Under the pieces are notes generated by a model. The model made no database searches. It was not told the origin of the DNA and was given only the letters and a program-made list of their open reading frames with translations. A DNA stretch of 64,000 nt from Hyphomonas oceanitis SCH89 (GTDB taxonomy: Bacteria > Pseudomonadota > Alphaproteobacteria > Caulobacterales > Hyphomonadaceae): the NCBI RefSeq assembly GCF_000685295.1, contig NZ_ARYL01000017.1, positions 1 through 64,000 on the forward strand, in the 5' to 3' direction. Positions 10,068 to 18,207 of the stretch are shown in pieces. The position numbers and the translations under genes were made by a program. The stretch's first letter is position 1; the number at the start of each line of letters is the position of its first letter.

Positions 10068-11255
10068 TCACAGCCCCAGCACCATCTTGGCCATGATGTT
10101 GCGCTGGACCTCGTTCGAGCCGCCATAGATGGAGGCCGCCCGATTGTTGAGGTAACGTGGCACAAGCGTCACGCGGTCAGACGGACCGACAGCGTCAATA
10201 TTGCTGCCCGGCTGGCGCGCATCCAACTGCTCGACACATGCATAGGTGCCGCCCGCCTCGACCCCAAGCGTGTCGATCCGCTGCATCATCTCGGTGCGCT
10301 GGACCTTGAGCATGGAGGCCGCAGGGCCGGGGTTTCCGCCGCTGGACAGCGCGGAAGAGACACGCTGCTCGGTGATCTTGATGGCTTCGAGGCCAATCTC
10401 GGCTGCTGCCAAACGGCTGGTAAAGCCCGGATCGGATGCCAGCAGGCCATCGCGCTGAGCAAGCGCGCGAATGCGGCCGACACTGGCTTCGAGGCCAGCG
10501 GACGAGCCGCCGCCCCGCTCGAACTCGAGCAGGTATTTGGCGACGGTCCAGCCATCATTTTCGGCGCCGAGGCGCCCGGCCTTGGGCACGCGTACATCAT
10601 CAAAGAAAACCTGATTGACCTCATGCTCACCCGCCAGCGTGATGATCGGATCGACTTTGATGCCCGGCAGGGTCATGTCGAGCAGGAGGAAAGTGATGCC
10701 TTCCTGCGGCTTGCCATCGAACCGCGTGCGCACGAGGCAGAACATCATGTTCGCGTGGTGGGCGTGCGTGGTCCAGATTTTGGTGCCGTTGAGGATATAG
10801 TCGTCGCCGTCGGACGTCGCCTTCAGGCTGAGGCTGGCGAGATCGGAGCCTGAACCCGGCTCGGAATAGCCCTGGCACCAATAGTCCTCACCAGCGAGTA
10901 TGCGCGGTAGGTAATAGGCCTTCTGCTCGGGCGTGCCGTGCCCGATGATGCAGGGGCCGACCATGGCGAGCCCCATGGGCGAAAGGGACGGCGCCCCTGC
11001 CCGCGCGCACTCAGAGGCAAAGATATAGCGCTGCATCTCGGTCCAGCCCGTGCCACCATACTCCACGGGCCAGGCGGGCGCGGCCCAGCCCTGGGCATGC
11101 AGGATTTTTTGCCAGGGCAGGCTGAACTGCGGCTCGATGAACACACTCGTGACCAATCGCCCGGCATCTGCCAGTTCTTCGGTCAGGTTGTCGCGAAGGA
11201 ACGCTCGCACTTGCGAACGAAATTCACTATCCTCAGTTGTGAGATCGAGGTTCAT
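10068..11255 (-). CDS. acyl-CoA dehydrogenase (paralogue of the one at 3.4 kb)
   Basis: This 395-residue enzyme starts at the ATG preceded by GGAGGCCCAAA. An in-frame start 7 codons upstream has no such site. The FAD motif YWCQGYSEPGSGSDLASLSL (about 122-141) and the C-terminal YGGSNEVQRNIMAKMVLGL are intact. Many blocks are shared with the dehydrogenase at 3409-4614, indicating an old duplication or two subunits of a heteromeric enzyme, as known for alpha2beta2 steroid-type ACADs; the second reading is inference. It is divergent from the LuxR-type gene with only 74 bases between, and upstream of the TonB receptor on the same strand. Confidence 0.92.
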   Translation of the reverse strand: MNLDLTTEDSEFRSQVRAFLRDNLTEELADAGRLVTSVFIEPQFSLPWQKILHAQGWAAPAWPVEYGGTGWTEMQRYIFASECARAGAPSLSPMGLAMVGPCIIGHGTPEQKAYYLPRILAGEDYWCQGYSEPGSGSDLASLSLKATSDGDDYILNGTKIWTTHAHHANMMFCLVRTRFDGKPQEGITFLLLDMTLPGIKVDPIITLAGEHEVNQVFFDDVRVPKAGRLGAENDGWTVAKYLLEFERGGGSSAGLEASVGRIRALAQRDGLLASDPGFTSRLAAAEIGLEAIKITEQRVSSALSSGGNPGPAASMLKVQRTEMMQRIDTLGVEAGGTYACVEQLDARQPGSNIDAVGPSDRVTLVPRYLNNRAASIYGGSNEVQRNIMAKMVLGL

Positions 11256-11329
11256 TTTGGGCCTCCGGGTTTGCACGACTCCGATGCCGCGTCCGCTTAT
11301 CAGGTAAGCTGACAGTATACGGCCTGATC

Positions 11330-12130
11330 ATGCAACCTGCTCTATTTGATAGGGTTTATTTATTGACGGATTTTGCCGACACGCAGGATGCTCCCGGAGA
11401 CGCTGGCGCCCAAGCCATGCGCCTCGCCCGCGAGGTTGCTGCGCTGGGCGAGGACATTGGCCTGCCCTACATTGCCGTCAGTGCCGATATTGGCAGCCCG
11501 GAACCCATGTGCGACCCGACCGGCCGTCCGCTCGCCGAAACGCTGTTTCGCTGGATAGACCCCGAACTGGCCTATTGGAAAGACCGCGCCTTTGCGCTGA
11601 GGTCTGGCTATGTGCGCGGGGCACGGACCTGCGCCGAGCCGTTCTTCCATGCCGACAAGCAAATTGGCAGCTGGCGCCATATTGCGGCCCTGGACGGCCT
11701 GGCCAAGACGATGCGGGCCGAGGACTATAGTGTCGGGGCCGCAATCATTTCACCCTGCCATCTTCCGTCTGGCGTGATTGGCGCCATCGTGTGGGCAACA
11801 CCCGAGAAGGGTTTCCCAATCCGGAACGTGTTCGACGCTCGGGCCGCCGAGATCCACGTCCTGACTTTGAAGTTCATTGCCACCTATCACGAGTTCAGGG
11901 GCGCCGGGCCGACTGACCTCGCCGTCGCCCTCACGCGCCGCGAAATCCAGTGCCTGAAATGGGCCGCCGCCGGCAAGACCGACCATGAGATCGCGACCAT
12001 TATCGGCATTTCCCAACCGACGGTGCGGTTCCACATTACCAATTCGAGCCGGAAGCTCGGCGTCTCCGGCCGGTCGCAGGCCGTCCATCGCGCGACGACG
12101 CTTGGTTATATCGGCGGCAGTGCGAGCTGA
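11330..12130 (+). CDS. LuxR-family transcriptional regulator, solo
   Basis: The 266-residue protein has an N-terminal region (about 1-190) resembling the autoinducer-binding fold, with RWIDPELAYWKDRAF and a following Trp-rich part (GSWRHIAALDGL). A C-terminal GerE/LuxR helix-turn-helix (about 200-260) reads LTRREIQCLKWAAAGKTDHE followed by IGISQPTVRFHI. No luxI-type synthase gene is in the window, so it would be a solo that could sense another small molecule. It is divergent from the acyl-CoA dehydrogenase across 74 bases, where it most likely acts. The start codon has no clear Shine-Dalgarno sequence. Confidence 0.8.
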   Translation: MQPALFDRVYLLTDFADTQDAPGDAGAQAMRLAREVAALGEDIGLPYIAVSADIGSPEPMCDPTGRPLAETLFRWIDPELAYWKDRAFALRSGYVRGARTCAEPFFHADKQIGSWRHIAALDGLAKTMRAEDYSVGAAIISPCHLPSGVIGAIVWATPEKGFPIRNVFDARAAEIHVLTLKFIATYHEFRGAGPTDLAVALTRREIQCLKWAAAGKTDHEIATIIGISQPTVRFHITNSSRKLGVSGRSQAVHRATTLGYIGGSAS

Positions 12131-12210
12131 AACACAATTTGCGGAGCGGGGTTTCCCGACCGGAATTGCGGCCTATCATCGCCCATGAACCCGACAAGAG
12201 GAAACGCGCC

Positions 12211-13101
12211 ATGACCCGACTGCCACACAACCAGCCTGTGCCCCAGGGCGTGCTCGACCTTTATGATGGCTATTGCCATGGCGCGATGTCGCGGCGGGAC
12301 TTCTTCGACAGGCTCGGCAAGTATGCCGTTGGCGGGCTCAGCGTGTCGATGCTGGCCGCCTGCGTCATGCCGGATTACGAGGGCACTTTGCAGACGTCGG
12401 CGGATGACGCGCGCCTGAGCGTCGAGACCTTCCAGTATAATTCACCCAATGGCGCAGGCGACATGGCGGGCGATCTGGTGCGCCTCAAGAAGGGGCCTGC
12501 CAAGCGGCCCGGCGTGATTGTCGTTCATGAGAACCGGGGCCTCAATCCCTATATCAAGGATGTCGCCCGGCGTACGGCGCTTGAGGGCTATATCGCTCTT
12601 GCCCCGGACGCGCTCTACCCGCTCGGTGGCTATCCCGGAAACGATGACGATGGCCGCGAGATGCAGGCGACACGCGACCGCGACGCGATGATCCAGGATT
12701 TCATGGCTGCCGCCGAGGCCTTGCGCGACCATCCAGAATGCAATGGCAAGGTCGCCTGTGTCGGCTTCTGCTTTGGCGGCAGCGTGACCAACATGATGGC
12801 GGTGAACCAGCCCTGGCTGTCAGCTTCAGCTCCCTTCTATGGCGGCTGGCCGACCGAGGAAGAGGCCGCAAAGGTCGAGGTGCCGCTGATGATCCATCTC
12901 GCCGGCCTCGACGAGCGCGTGAATGCCGGCTGGCCGGAATATGAAGCCGCGCTCAAAGCCAATGACGCCGAGTACCAGGTCTTCATCTATGACGGCGTGA
13001 ACCACGGATTCCACAATGACACGACGCCCCGCTATGACGCGGACGCGGCAACGCTCGCCTGGTCACGGACGATGAATTTCTTCAAGGCGAAGCTGGCTTA
13101 G
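12211..13101 (+). CDS. dienelactone hydrolase family protein, Tat/lipoprotein signal
   Basis: The protein has 296 residues. The N-terminal part carries SRRDFFDRLGKYAVGG (twin Arg at about 28-29) followed by a hydrophobic stretch and LAAC, so it looks like a Tat-exported, possibly lipidated enzyme. The alpha/beta-hydrolase core has the DLH triad: nucleophile Cys in GFCFGGS, Asp in LAGLDERVN and His in GVNHGFHN. It cleaves a lactone or ester; the substrate is unknown. The arrangement resembles YghX-type exported DLH proteins. The ATG at 12211 is preceded by AAGAGGAAACGCGCC. It follows the LuxR gene by 80 bases and could be its target. Confidence 0.85.
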   Translation: MTRLPHNQPVPQGVLDLYDGYCHGAMSRRDFFDRLGKYAVGGLSVSMLAACVMPDYEGTLQTSADDARLSVETFQYNSPNGAGDMAGDLVRLKKGPAKRPGVIVVHENRGLNPYIKDVARRTALEGYIALAPDALYPLGGYPGNDDDGREMQATRDRDAMIQDFMAAAEALRDHPECNGKVACVGFCFGGSVTNMMAVNQPWLSASAPFYGGWPTEEEAAKVEVPLMIHLAGLDERVNAGWPEYEAALKANDAEYQVFIYDGVNHGFHNDTTPRYDADAATLAWSRTMNFFKAKLA

Positions 13102-13109
13102 TTCGACCG

Positions 13110-13883
13110 TTACATGACCCGGCTGATGGTGTTTCCATCTGATGGCCACTCAGCCGTCGGCAAGACACCAAGACCGGGCCGCGCAAACAAAAAGCCCTGC
13201 ATGAGATTGACGCCGAGATCGCGCAGCATCTCGTACTCGCCGACGGTTTCGATGCCTTCGCAGATGGGAATTATGCCGAGATCATCGAGCATATTGAGCG
13301 TATTGCGCACGATGACCTGTTTCACGCGATTCTTATCGACGTCGCGGATAAGCTCCATGTCCAGCTTAACGAAATCCGGCTGAAAGTCGGCCAGAAGGCC
13401 AAGCCCGGCATAACCTGCCCCAAAGTCATCAATCGCCGTCTTGAGGCCCAGGGACCGGTAGGTGCGCAGGATGTTGAGAATATGCGCTGAATCGAGACGC
13501 TCCACCTCGGTGAACTCAAACATGATCTGCTGAACCGGAAAGCCTGTCCGCATCGCAGCGGCCAGCGTCATGCGAATACAGGCGCGTGGCTCATAGACGG
13601 CGTTGGGCAGGAAATTGATCGACAGGAGCGTGCCGGACTTTGCAAGGTCCAGTCCGGCTGCCATCTCGATCGCCGTCGTACGGCATTGCTGGTCAAATGC
13701 GTACCTGTTGGAATCCGATACGTGGGCCAGAACCTCCCCGGCGCCCATGCCATCAACACCGCGCACCAGAGCTTCGTATGCGAACGTGCTGCGCGCATTG
13801 GTATCGGCAATCGGCTGGAACGCCATCGTGATCGGCAGGTCAAAGCCGGCGCCATCGTGGCAGCCATTGCATGCGGTCGTCAT
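13110..13883 (-). CDS. EAL-domain cyclic-di-GMP phosphodiesterase
   Basis: The product (257 residues) is a stand-alone EAL domain. The key residues all seem present: YEALVRG (the EAL Glu), INFLPN (Asn), EFTEVE (Glu), DDFGAGYAGL, FVKLDMELI (Lys), CEGIETVGE (Glu) and QGFLFARP (Gln). It should therefore be able to hydrolyse c-di-GMP. The N-terminus has CNGCH, a compact Cys/His group that could bind metal; that is unproven. No sensory or membrane domain is attached. It is convergent with the DLH gene, with 8 bases between stops. Confidence 0.9.
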   Translation of the reverse strand: MTTACNGCHDGAGFDLPITMAFQPIADTNARSTFAYEALVRGVDGMGAGEVLAHVSDSNRYAFDQQCRTTAIEMAAGLDLAKSGTLLSINFLPNAVYEPRACIRMTLAAAMRTGFPVQQIMFEFTEVERLDSAHILNILRTYRSLGLKTAIDDFGAGYAGLGLLADFQPDFVKLDMELIRDVDKNRVKQVIVRNTLNMLDDLGIIPICEGIETVGEYEMLRDLGVNLMQGFLFARPGLGVLPTAEWPSDGNTISRVM

Positions 13884-14013
13884 TGTAACTTCCCCCGTAG
13901 ATCAGAGCAGGAGAGTTTCGCATGATTAAAATGAAGAAAATGTGTGTGGCTGCAACGCTTCTACAGGCCAACGTGCATCAGGTAACATCCGGAACGCGCG
14001 CACCGGCTTGGAA

Positions 14014-14088
<75 letters not shown>

Positions 14089-14133
14089 GATCCATTCGGG
14101 AAGCAGGGGTAATGGATAATTCGGGGCGTGCCG

Positions 14134-14454
14134 TCAAGACGCGTTTGACGGTGTCACTATGTGAAGGGCGATTTTCTGCAGTATCGCTTCAGGTGTTTCC
14201 GGGTCGTCGGCATAGAACCAGACCTCCCGGAGGGGGTCGCTGGCCGTGAAACTGTAGCCATCCAGCTGGAAAACCAGCCATTGGCCTATCTCGGCCGGCA
14301 CCAGCGAGGCGATGTCGATACCGTCCATCGCAATCAGCCGGATGACACAGTCATCCATACTCATTTGTGCCGGCGCATCAAAGAAATGACGCCCCGTATC
14401 GGTCACAGTGGATTTGATCAGCTTCGGCGGCTCGTCGGACGAACCGCCGGCCAT
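14134..14454 (-). CDS. unknown protein translationally coupled to cpdR
   Basis: This 106-residue, acidic, soluble protein has no signal peptide or membrane segment. I do not recognise the family. The middle (CVIRLIAMDGIDIASLVPAEIGQ) and end (DPETPEAILQKIALHIV) look like an alternating beta/alpha fold. Its start codon overlaps the cpdR stop as TGATG, so it is almost certainly translated with CpdR at a coupled ratio. A role as an accessory of the CpdR/ClpXP pathway is a reasonable hypothesis from position only. Confidence 0.75.
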   Translation of the reverse strand: MAGGSSDEPPKLIKSTVTDTGRHFFDAPAQMSMDDCVIRLIAMDGIDIASLVPAEIGQWLVFQLDGYSFTASDPLREVWFYADDPETPEAILQKIALHIVTPSNAS

Positions 14455-14813
14455 CAGGCAGCCATCACCTTGTCAACTTCGTCGACAATCTCACGCAGGT
14501 GGAACGGCTTGGAGAGGACTTTCGCCCCGGCCGGCGTCGGCGCGCTGGAAGACAGCGCCACAGCGGCAAAACCCGTAATGAAAACAATCTTCATGGCCGG
14601 GTCGAGCTCTGCGCCGCGACGGGCAAGCTCGATGCCGTCCAAGCCGGGCATGACGATATCGGTCAGCAAGAGGTCAAACACTTCGCGCTCGAGCGCGTGC
14701 AGGGCTGTTTCGCCGTCCGCATAGTCCTGGATCTCATGGCCAGCCCGGCGCAGGGCTGCAGCCAGGAATGTGCGCATTGAGTCGTCGTCTTCTGCGAGAA
14801 GGATCTTGGTCAC
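14454..14813 (-). CDS. cpdR: single-domain response regulator CpdR
   Basis: The 119-residue receiver-only protein has the acidic triad EDDD (8-11), phosphoacceptor Asp52 in LLLTDIVMPGLDGIELA, Thr in FITGFAAVAL and Lys in VLSKPFHLREIV. These segments match Caulobacter CpdR closely. In Caulobacter, unphosphorylated CpdR brings ClpXP to the pole and primes it for substrates such as PdeA; CckA-ChpT controls its phosphorylation. The C-terminus ends in two Ala, as is common for ClpXP-linked proteins. The N-formylglutamate amidohydrolase gene is divergent upstream, a common alphaproteobacterial neighbour. Confidence 0.92.
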   Translation of the reverse strand: MTKILLAEDDDSMRTFLAAALRRAGHEIQDYADGETALHALEREVFDLLLTDIVMPGLDGIELARRGAELDPAMKIVFITGFAAVALSSSAPTPAGAKVLSKPFHLREIVDEVDKVMAA

Positions 14814-14963
14814 GCTCGCCCCCTTGGATGCCAGTAATTGATTTAAGACATAAACAGCCTATCCGGTAAATCAGCGGTGAAGACGGGTGAAATTTCAGAG
14901 TTCTTTTTTACCAGACCCCTGAAAAGGCTTGACCTTCATGCGAACAGGCAAACCATTGGCCCC

Positions 14964-15866
14964 ATGACCGGCGCCCTCCCCCTGACACGATCGGCCACTT
15001 CGCCCCCTGCCGGGCCGTTCGGCTATGACACGCCCTATACGCTGGACGTGCCCGAAGGCCCCCCGGCGCCGGTGCTGTTTGCGTCACCCCATTCGGGCCG
15101 CGACTATCCCGAGAGCATGCAGGCGGCCCTACGCGTGCCCCTGATTGATGTGCGCCGCACCGAAGATGCGTTCGTGGAAGAATTGTTCGGCGAAGCCCCC
15201 ACGCTTGGCGCAACGCTGATGGCCGCGCGCTATGGCCGGTCGGTAGCCGATCTCAACCGCGACCCGCGCGAGCTGGATGCCAGCATGTTCAGCGACGGCC
15301 TGCCGCGTGCGTCCGGCCTGCCGACGGCGCGGGTGGATGCGGGACTCGGGTGCCTGCCCCGTGTCGGCGCCCGGGGCGAGGCCATTTATGCCCGACGCCT
15401 GACCCGTGAGGAGGGCGAGGAGCGCCTCAGCTGCGTGCATGATGCCTATCATGACCGGCTTGGCCAGGAGCTGGCCCTGCTGCGCGAGGCGCATGGCGCC
15501 GTTCTGCTGATCGATTGCCATTCCATGCCATCGGTCCAGCCGGGCCGCAGGCAACTGGCCGATATCGTGCTGGGTGACCGGTTCGGATCGAGCTGCGATC
15601 CGCGCCTGACAGGACGGGTTGAGCGGGCCTTCCGCACGCATGGCCTGAGCGTGGCCCGCAATGCGCCCTATGCCGGGGGATATACGACGCGACGCTATGG
15701 CCGACCTAAACGCCAAGTGCATGCCTTGCAGATTGAGATAAATCGCGGGCTCTACATGGATGAGCACACGATCAGCCGCCTTGAGCGATTTGCTGAAATA
15801 AGAGCCATCATTACAGATGTGACAGCGGAGATCCTTGAGATCGCCGCGCTTGTCGTCCGTCCCTGA
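14964..15866 (+). CDS. N-formylglutamate amidohydrolase
   Basis: The protein has 300 residues; the ATG at 14964 is chosen because upstream codons in frame do not resemble the family. FGase motifs are visible: VLFASPHSGRDYP (His/Ser of the metal site), YGRSVADLNRDPRELD, LLIDCHSMPS (Asp/His metal ligands) and HALQIEINRGLYMDE. The enzyme releases formate from N-formyl-L-glutamate in histidine degradation (HutG type). In alphaproteobacteria such genes often sit by cpdR without other hut genes, as here, so the physiological substrate may differ. Confidence 0.88.
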   Translation: MTGALPLTRSATSPPAGPFGYDTPYTLDVPEGPPAPVLFASPHSGRDYPESMQAALRVPLIDVRRTEDAFVEELFGEAPTLGATLMAARYGRSVADLNRDPRELDASMFSDGLPRASGLPTARVDAGLGCLPRVGARGEAIYARRLTREEGEERLSCVHDAYHDRLGQELALLREAHGAVLLIDCHSMPSVQPGRRQLADIVLGDRFGSSCDPRLTGRVERAFRTHGLSVARNAPYAGGYTTRRYGRPKRQVHALQIEINRGLYMDEHTISRLERFAEIRAIITDVTAEILEIAALVVRP

Positions 15867-15875
15867 CATTCCGAC

Positions 15876-15906
15876 AAAAAAAAGGGCCGCACCCGTGGGT
15901 GCGGCC
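15876..15906 (-). terminator. intrinsic terminator of the candidate small RNA
   Basis: A perfect GGCCGCACC stem with a 4-base loop (15885-15906) is followed on the minus strand by C and eight T residues (15876-15883). No annotated minus-strand protein gene lies upstream for more than 2.5 kb, so it should terminate an unannotated transcript. Confidence 0.85.
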
Positions 15907-16000
15907 AAAGTCAAAGGGAGGAAACGCCAGAGGCGTCTGCACCGAAGTGCAAGGACAGGAATATGTTGCGGTGCACAAATAGGCAAGCGCAGGAATGTCG
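15876..16000 (-). ncRNA. candidate structured small RNA with CCUCCC motif
   Basis: Read on the minus strand, this 265-base gap holds a UUCG-capped hairpin (15938-15951), a second hairpin ACGCC-UCU-GGCGU (15924-15936), and an unpaired stretch with GUUUCCUCCC (15916-15925). A strong terminator follows (15876-15906). A 7-base segment at 15969-15975 can compete with the UUCG hairpin for pairing. No protein-like frame explains these structures. The unpaired CCUCCC is complementary to Shine-Dalgarno sequences, as in several alphaproteobacterial regulatory RNAs. The 5' end and promoter are not determined; 16000 is only an estimate. Confidence 0.55.
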
Positions 16001-16131
16001 CACCTGTGCAATTAACCTCAACTGCCCGTTTATTGGGCACAATAATGCTCTGCGGCACACCTATTGCGTAGGACTTGCTCGAAATTCCTGTTTTGGGACT
16101 GAAACGGTCCTGCATAAGTTTGGAGCAAGTA

Positions 16132-16530
16132 ATGGCTGATGAAACCGATCTGCACGTAGGCAAGCGCCTTCGCCGCCGCCGCCGCCTTCTGGGCATGACC
16201 CAGCAGGATCTCGCGGGCCAAGTTGGCGTGCGATTCCAGCAAATCCAGAAGTATGAGTGCGGTGCCAACCGCATTACGTCCTCGCGTCTTTATGAACTGT
16301 CGCGGGCACTGAACGTGTCGGTGCAGTACTTCTTTGACGGCATCCCGGTGGCCGATGCCCCTGACGCCGCCAATGACGCCAATGAATACATGGAAGGCGA
16401 TATTCTTTCGCAGAAAGAAACGCTGGAACTGGTTCGGGCCTATTACCGCCTAGGCGAGCGCCCTCGCAAACGTCTGCTGGAGCTTGCAAAAGCACTGGAA
16501 GGCGACCAGTCGAGCCACGGCGCCGCTTGA
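16132..16530 (+). CDS. XRE/Cro-CI family helix-turn-helix regulator
   Basis: This 132-residue protein has an N-terminal HTH_3 domain (about 8-65) with LLGMTQQDLAGQVGVRFQQI and the conserved QIQKYECGANRIT. A C-terminal helical tail (LVRAYYRLGERPRKRLLELAKAL) probably serves dimerisation. Such regulators are common near cpdR/FGase loci in alphaproteobacteria. The start is the ATG at 16132, after GGAGCAAGTA. Ligand and targets are unknown. The divergent candidate small RNA lies directly upstream. Confidence 0.85.
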   Translation: MADETDLHVGKRLRRRRRLLGMTQQDLAGQVGVRFQQIQKYECGANRITSSRLYELSRALNVSVQYFFDGIPVADAPDAANDANEYMEGDILSQKETLELVRAYYRLGERPRKRLLELAKALEGDQSSHGAA

Positions 16531-16542
16531 CGCCGGGCGCAA

Positions 16543-16560
16543 GGCAGGGCTAGCCCTGCC
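16543..16560. repeat. perfect 18-bp palindrome over the hisN ribosome-binding region
   Basis: GGCAGGGCTAGCCCTGCC is self-complementary (7-bp stem, CTAG loop in RNA). It ends two bases before the hisN ATG, where the Shine-Dalgarno sequence should be. It could sequester initiation or serve as a protein operator. Confidence 0.7.
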
Positions 16561-16562
16561 GG

Positions 16563-17432
16563 ATGCCAGACGGAATTTCCCTCGAAGATGAGCTTGCCCT
16601 CGCCGGGCGGCTCGCAGATGCGGCCTGGACAGCAATCCGGCCGCATTTTCGTGCGCTGACAAACGTGGATAACAAGGCGCAAGACACCTCGCTCATCCCG
16701 TCAAACGGGCGCCCGAAACCCACATCGACCCCGTCGGTCCCGACAAGAACACCGTTCGACCCGGTAACCGAGGGCGACCGCGCCGCCGAGCGCGTCATTC
16801 GCGACATCCTCACATCCGAACGCCCCCACCATGGCGTCACCGGCGAGGAATTCCCAGAAACACCGTCGCAGAGCGGTTATCGCTGGCTGATCGACCCGAT
16901 TGACGGCACCCGCGCCTTCGTGGCGGGCCTGCCGGTTTGGACGACGCTGATTTCACTGGTTGATCCGGATGATGTGCCGGTCATCGGCATTATTGACCAG
17001 CCGGTTCTGGGCGAGCGCTATCTCGGCTGGCCGGGCGGCGCCGCGATGGAAAAAGGCGGGGAGCGCACACCTATTCATGTGTCCGGTTGCCAAGACCTGC
17101 GCGAAGCGACGATCGCAACAACCGATCCCTTCATCTTCAATCCGGCAGAACAGGGCGCGTGGACGCATTTGCGCGCGACGGCCCGGATCACGCGCTATGG
17201 CCTCGACGCTTATGCCTATGCCCGCGTAGCCGGGGGCACGGTGGACCTTGTCGCCGAGTCAGGCCTCAAGCCCTGGGACGTGGCAGCACTGTTCCCGGTC
17301 GTGCGCGGCGCTGGCGGCCTCGTGACCGACTGGCGCGGCAACACGCCGAAGCTCGGGGGACAGATTGTCTGCGCCTCAAGCGAAGGCGTCATGGAACAGG
17401 CGCTGCTGGCCCTCAGGCGATCTGCAACATAA
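16563..17432 (+). CDS. hisN: histidinol-phosphatase, inositol-monophosphatase family (HisN)
   Basis: The 289-residue protein has the IMPase motifs in order: FDPVTEGDRAAE (about 65-76), VTGEEFPE (metal-binding Glu), WLIDPIDGTRAFV and, near the C-terminus, GGTVDLVAESGLKPWDVAAL. The spacing and wording match HisN, which dephosphorylates histidinol phosphate in histidine biosynthesis. A Pro/Thr-rich insert of about 25 residues (about 36-62) precedes the first motif and is unusual for the family. The gene follows the XRE regulator by 32 bases, with an 18-bp palindrome in place of a normal Shine-Dalgarno sequence. Confidence 0.85.
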   Translation: MPDGISLEDELALAGRLADAAWTAIRPHFRALTNVDNKAQDTSLIPSNGRPKPTSTPSVPTRTPFDPVTEGDRAAERVIRDILTSERPHHGVTGEEFPETPSQSGYRWLIDPIDGTRAFVAGLPVWTTLISLVDPDDVPVIGIIDQPVLGERYLGWPGGAAMEKGGERTPIHVSGCQDLREATIATTDPFIFNPAEQGAWTHLRATARITRYGLDAYAYARVAGGTVDLVAESGLKPWDVAALFPVVRGAGGLVTDWRGNTPKLGGQIVCASSEGVMEQALLALRRSAT

Positions 17433-17463
17433 GGCCGACACAATCGGCAGGCACTTTCAAAGC

Positions 17464-18144
17464 ATGACGACCCATCCCTATGCCGCCCTGATTTTCGATT
17501 GCGACGGCGTACTCGTCGACTCCGAGACGATCCATGTGGCCGTGGAAATCGCGCTGCTGACCGAGATGGGCCTCGCCTATGAGTGGGACATCTATCTCTC
17601 GCGCTTTGTCGGGCTCGGTGTTCCGGAGTTTCACGCCGCCCTTGCGGAGGACTATGCCGCCCTTGGCTACGGCCCCTTCCCTGATGATTTCGGACCGCGC
17701 CTGCATGCGCGGGCCTGGCCGCGTATCGAGGCTGAGCTGACAGCCTTGCCGGGCGCGGCGGCGCTGGCCGCGAAATTTTCCGGACCGATCGCGGTCGCTT
17801 CCTCGTCCATCACACCAAAGCTGCGCCGCAAGCTGGAATTGACCGGTCTGACGGAAACGTTTGCCCCACACATCTATTCGGCTGACCAGGTGGCACGCGG
17901 AAAACCTTCGCCTGATCTATTCTTGTTTGCCGCAGACAACATCAAATCCGCCCCGGCAACATGTCTCGTCATAGAGGACAGCGTGAATGGCGTGAAAGCC
18001 GCGCGCGCGGCGGGCATGACCGCTTTTGGCTTCACCGGCGGAGGTCATGCCGATGCGGGCTTGTGCGAACGGCTTATCGCCGCCGGCGCTGTGGCAAGTT
18101 TCGACAGCCATGACGCCATCGCCGCACACCTCTTCCCCTCCTGA
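17464..18144 (+). CDS. HAD-family hydrolase (beta-phosphoglucomutase-like)
   Basis: The product has 226 residues. HAD motif I is FDCDGVLVDSE (about 11-21), motif II is IAVASSS, Lys and motif III fall in GKPSPDLFLFAADN, and motif IV is CLVIEDSVNGVKAARAAGM. A helical cap (about 22-90) follows motif I. The DxDGVLVDSE form marks the PGM/GPH subgroup of small sugar-phosphate phosphatases or mutases; the substrate is not predictable. It starts 31 bases after hisN and may be in the same operon. Confidence 0.88.
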   Translation: MTTHPYAALIFDCDGVLVDSETIHVAVEIALLTEMGLAYEWDIYLSRFVGLGVPEFHAALAEDYAALGYGPFPDDFGPRLHARAWPRIEAELTALPGAAALAAKFSGPIAVASSSITPKLRRKLELTGLTETFAPHIYSADQVARGKPSPDLFLFAADNIKSAPATCLVIEDSVNGVKAARAAGMTAFGFTGGGHADAGLCERLIAAGAVASFDSHDAIAAHLFPS

Positions 18145-18159
18145 CCCGTTCGCGCAAAC

Positions 18160-18187
18160 AAAAAGCCGGCCCCAGAAGGACCGGCCC
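18160..18187 (-). terminator. intrinsic terminator of the PRC-barrel gene
   Basis: On the minus strand a GC-rich stem (GCCGGUCC with GGGGCCGGC, UUCU loop) is followed by five T residues. It lies about 20 bases after the PRC-barrel stop and faces the convergent HAD gene. Confidence 0.8.
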
Positions 18188-18207
18188 TTGATGGCATCAA
18201 GCTGAGA

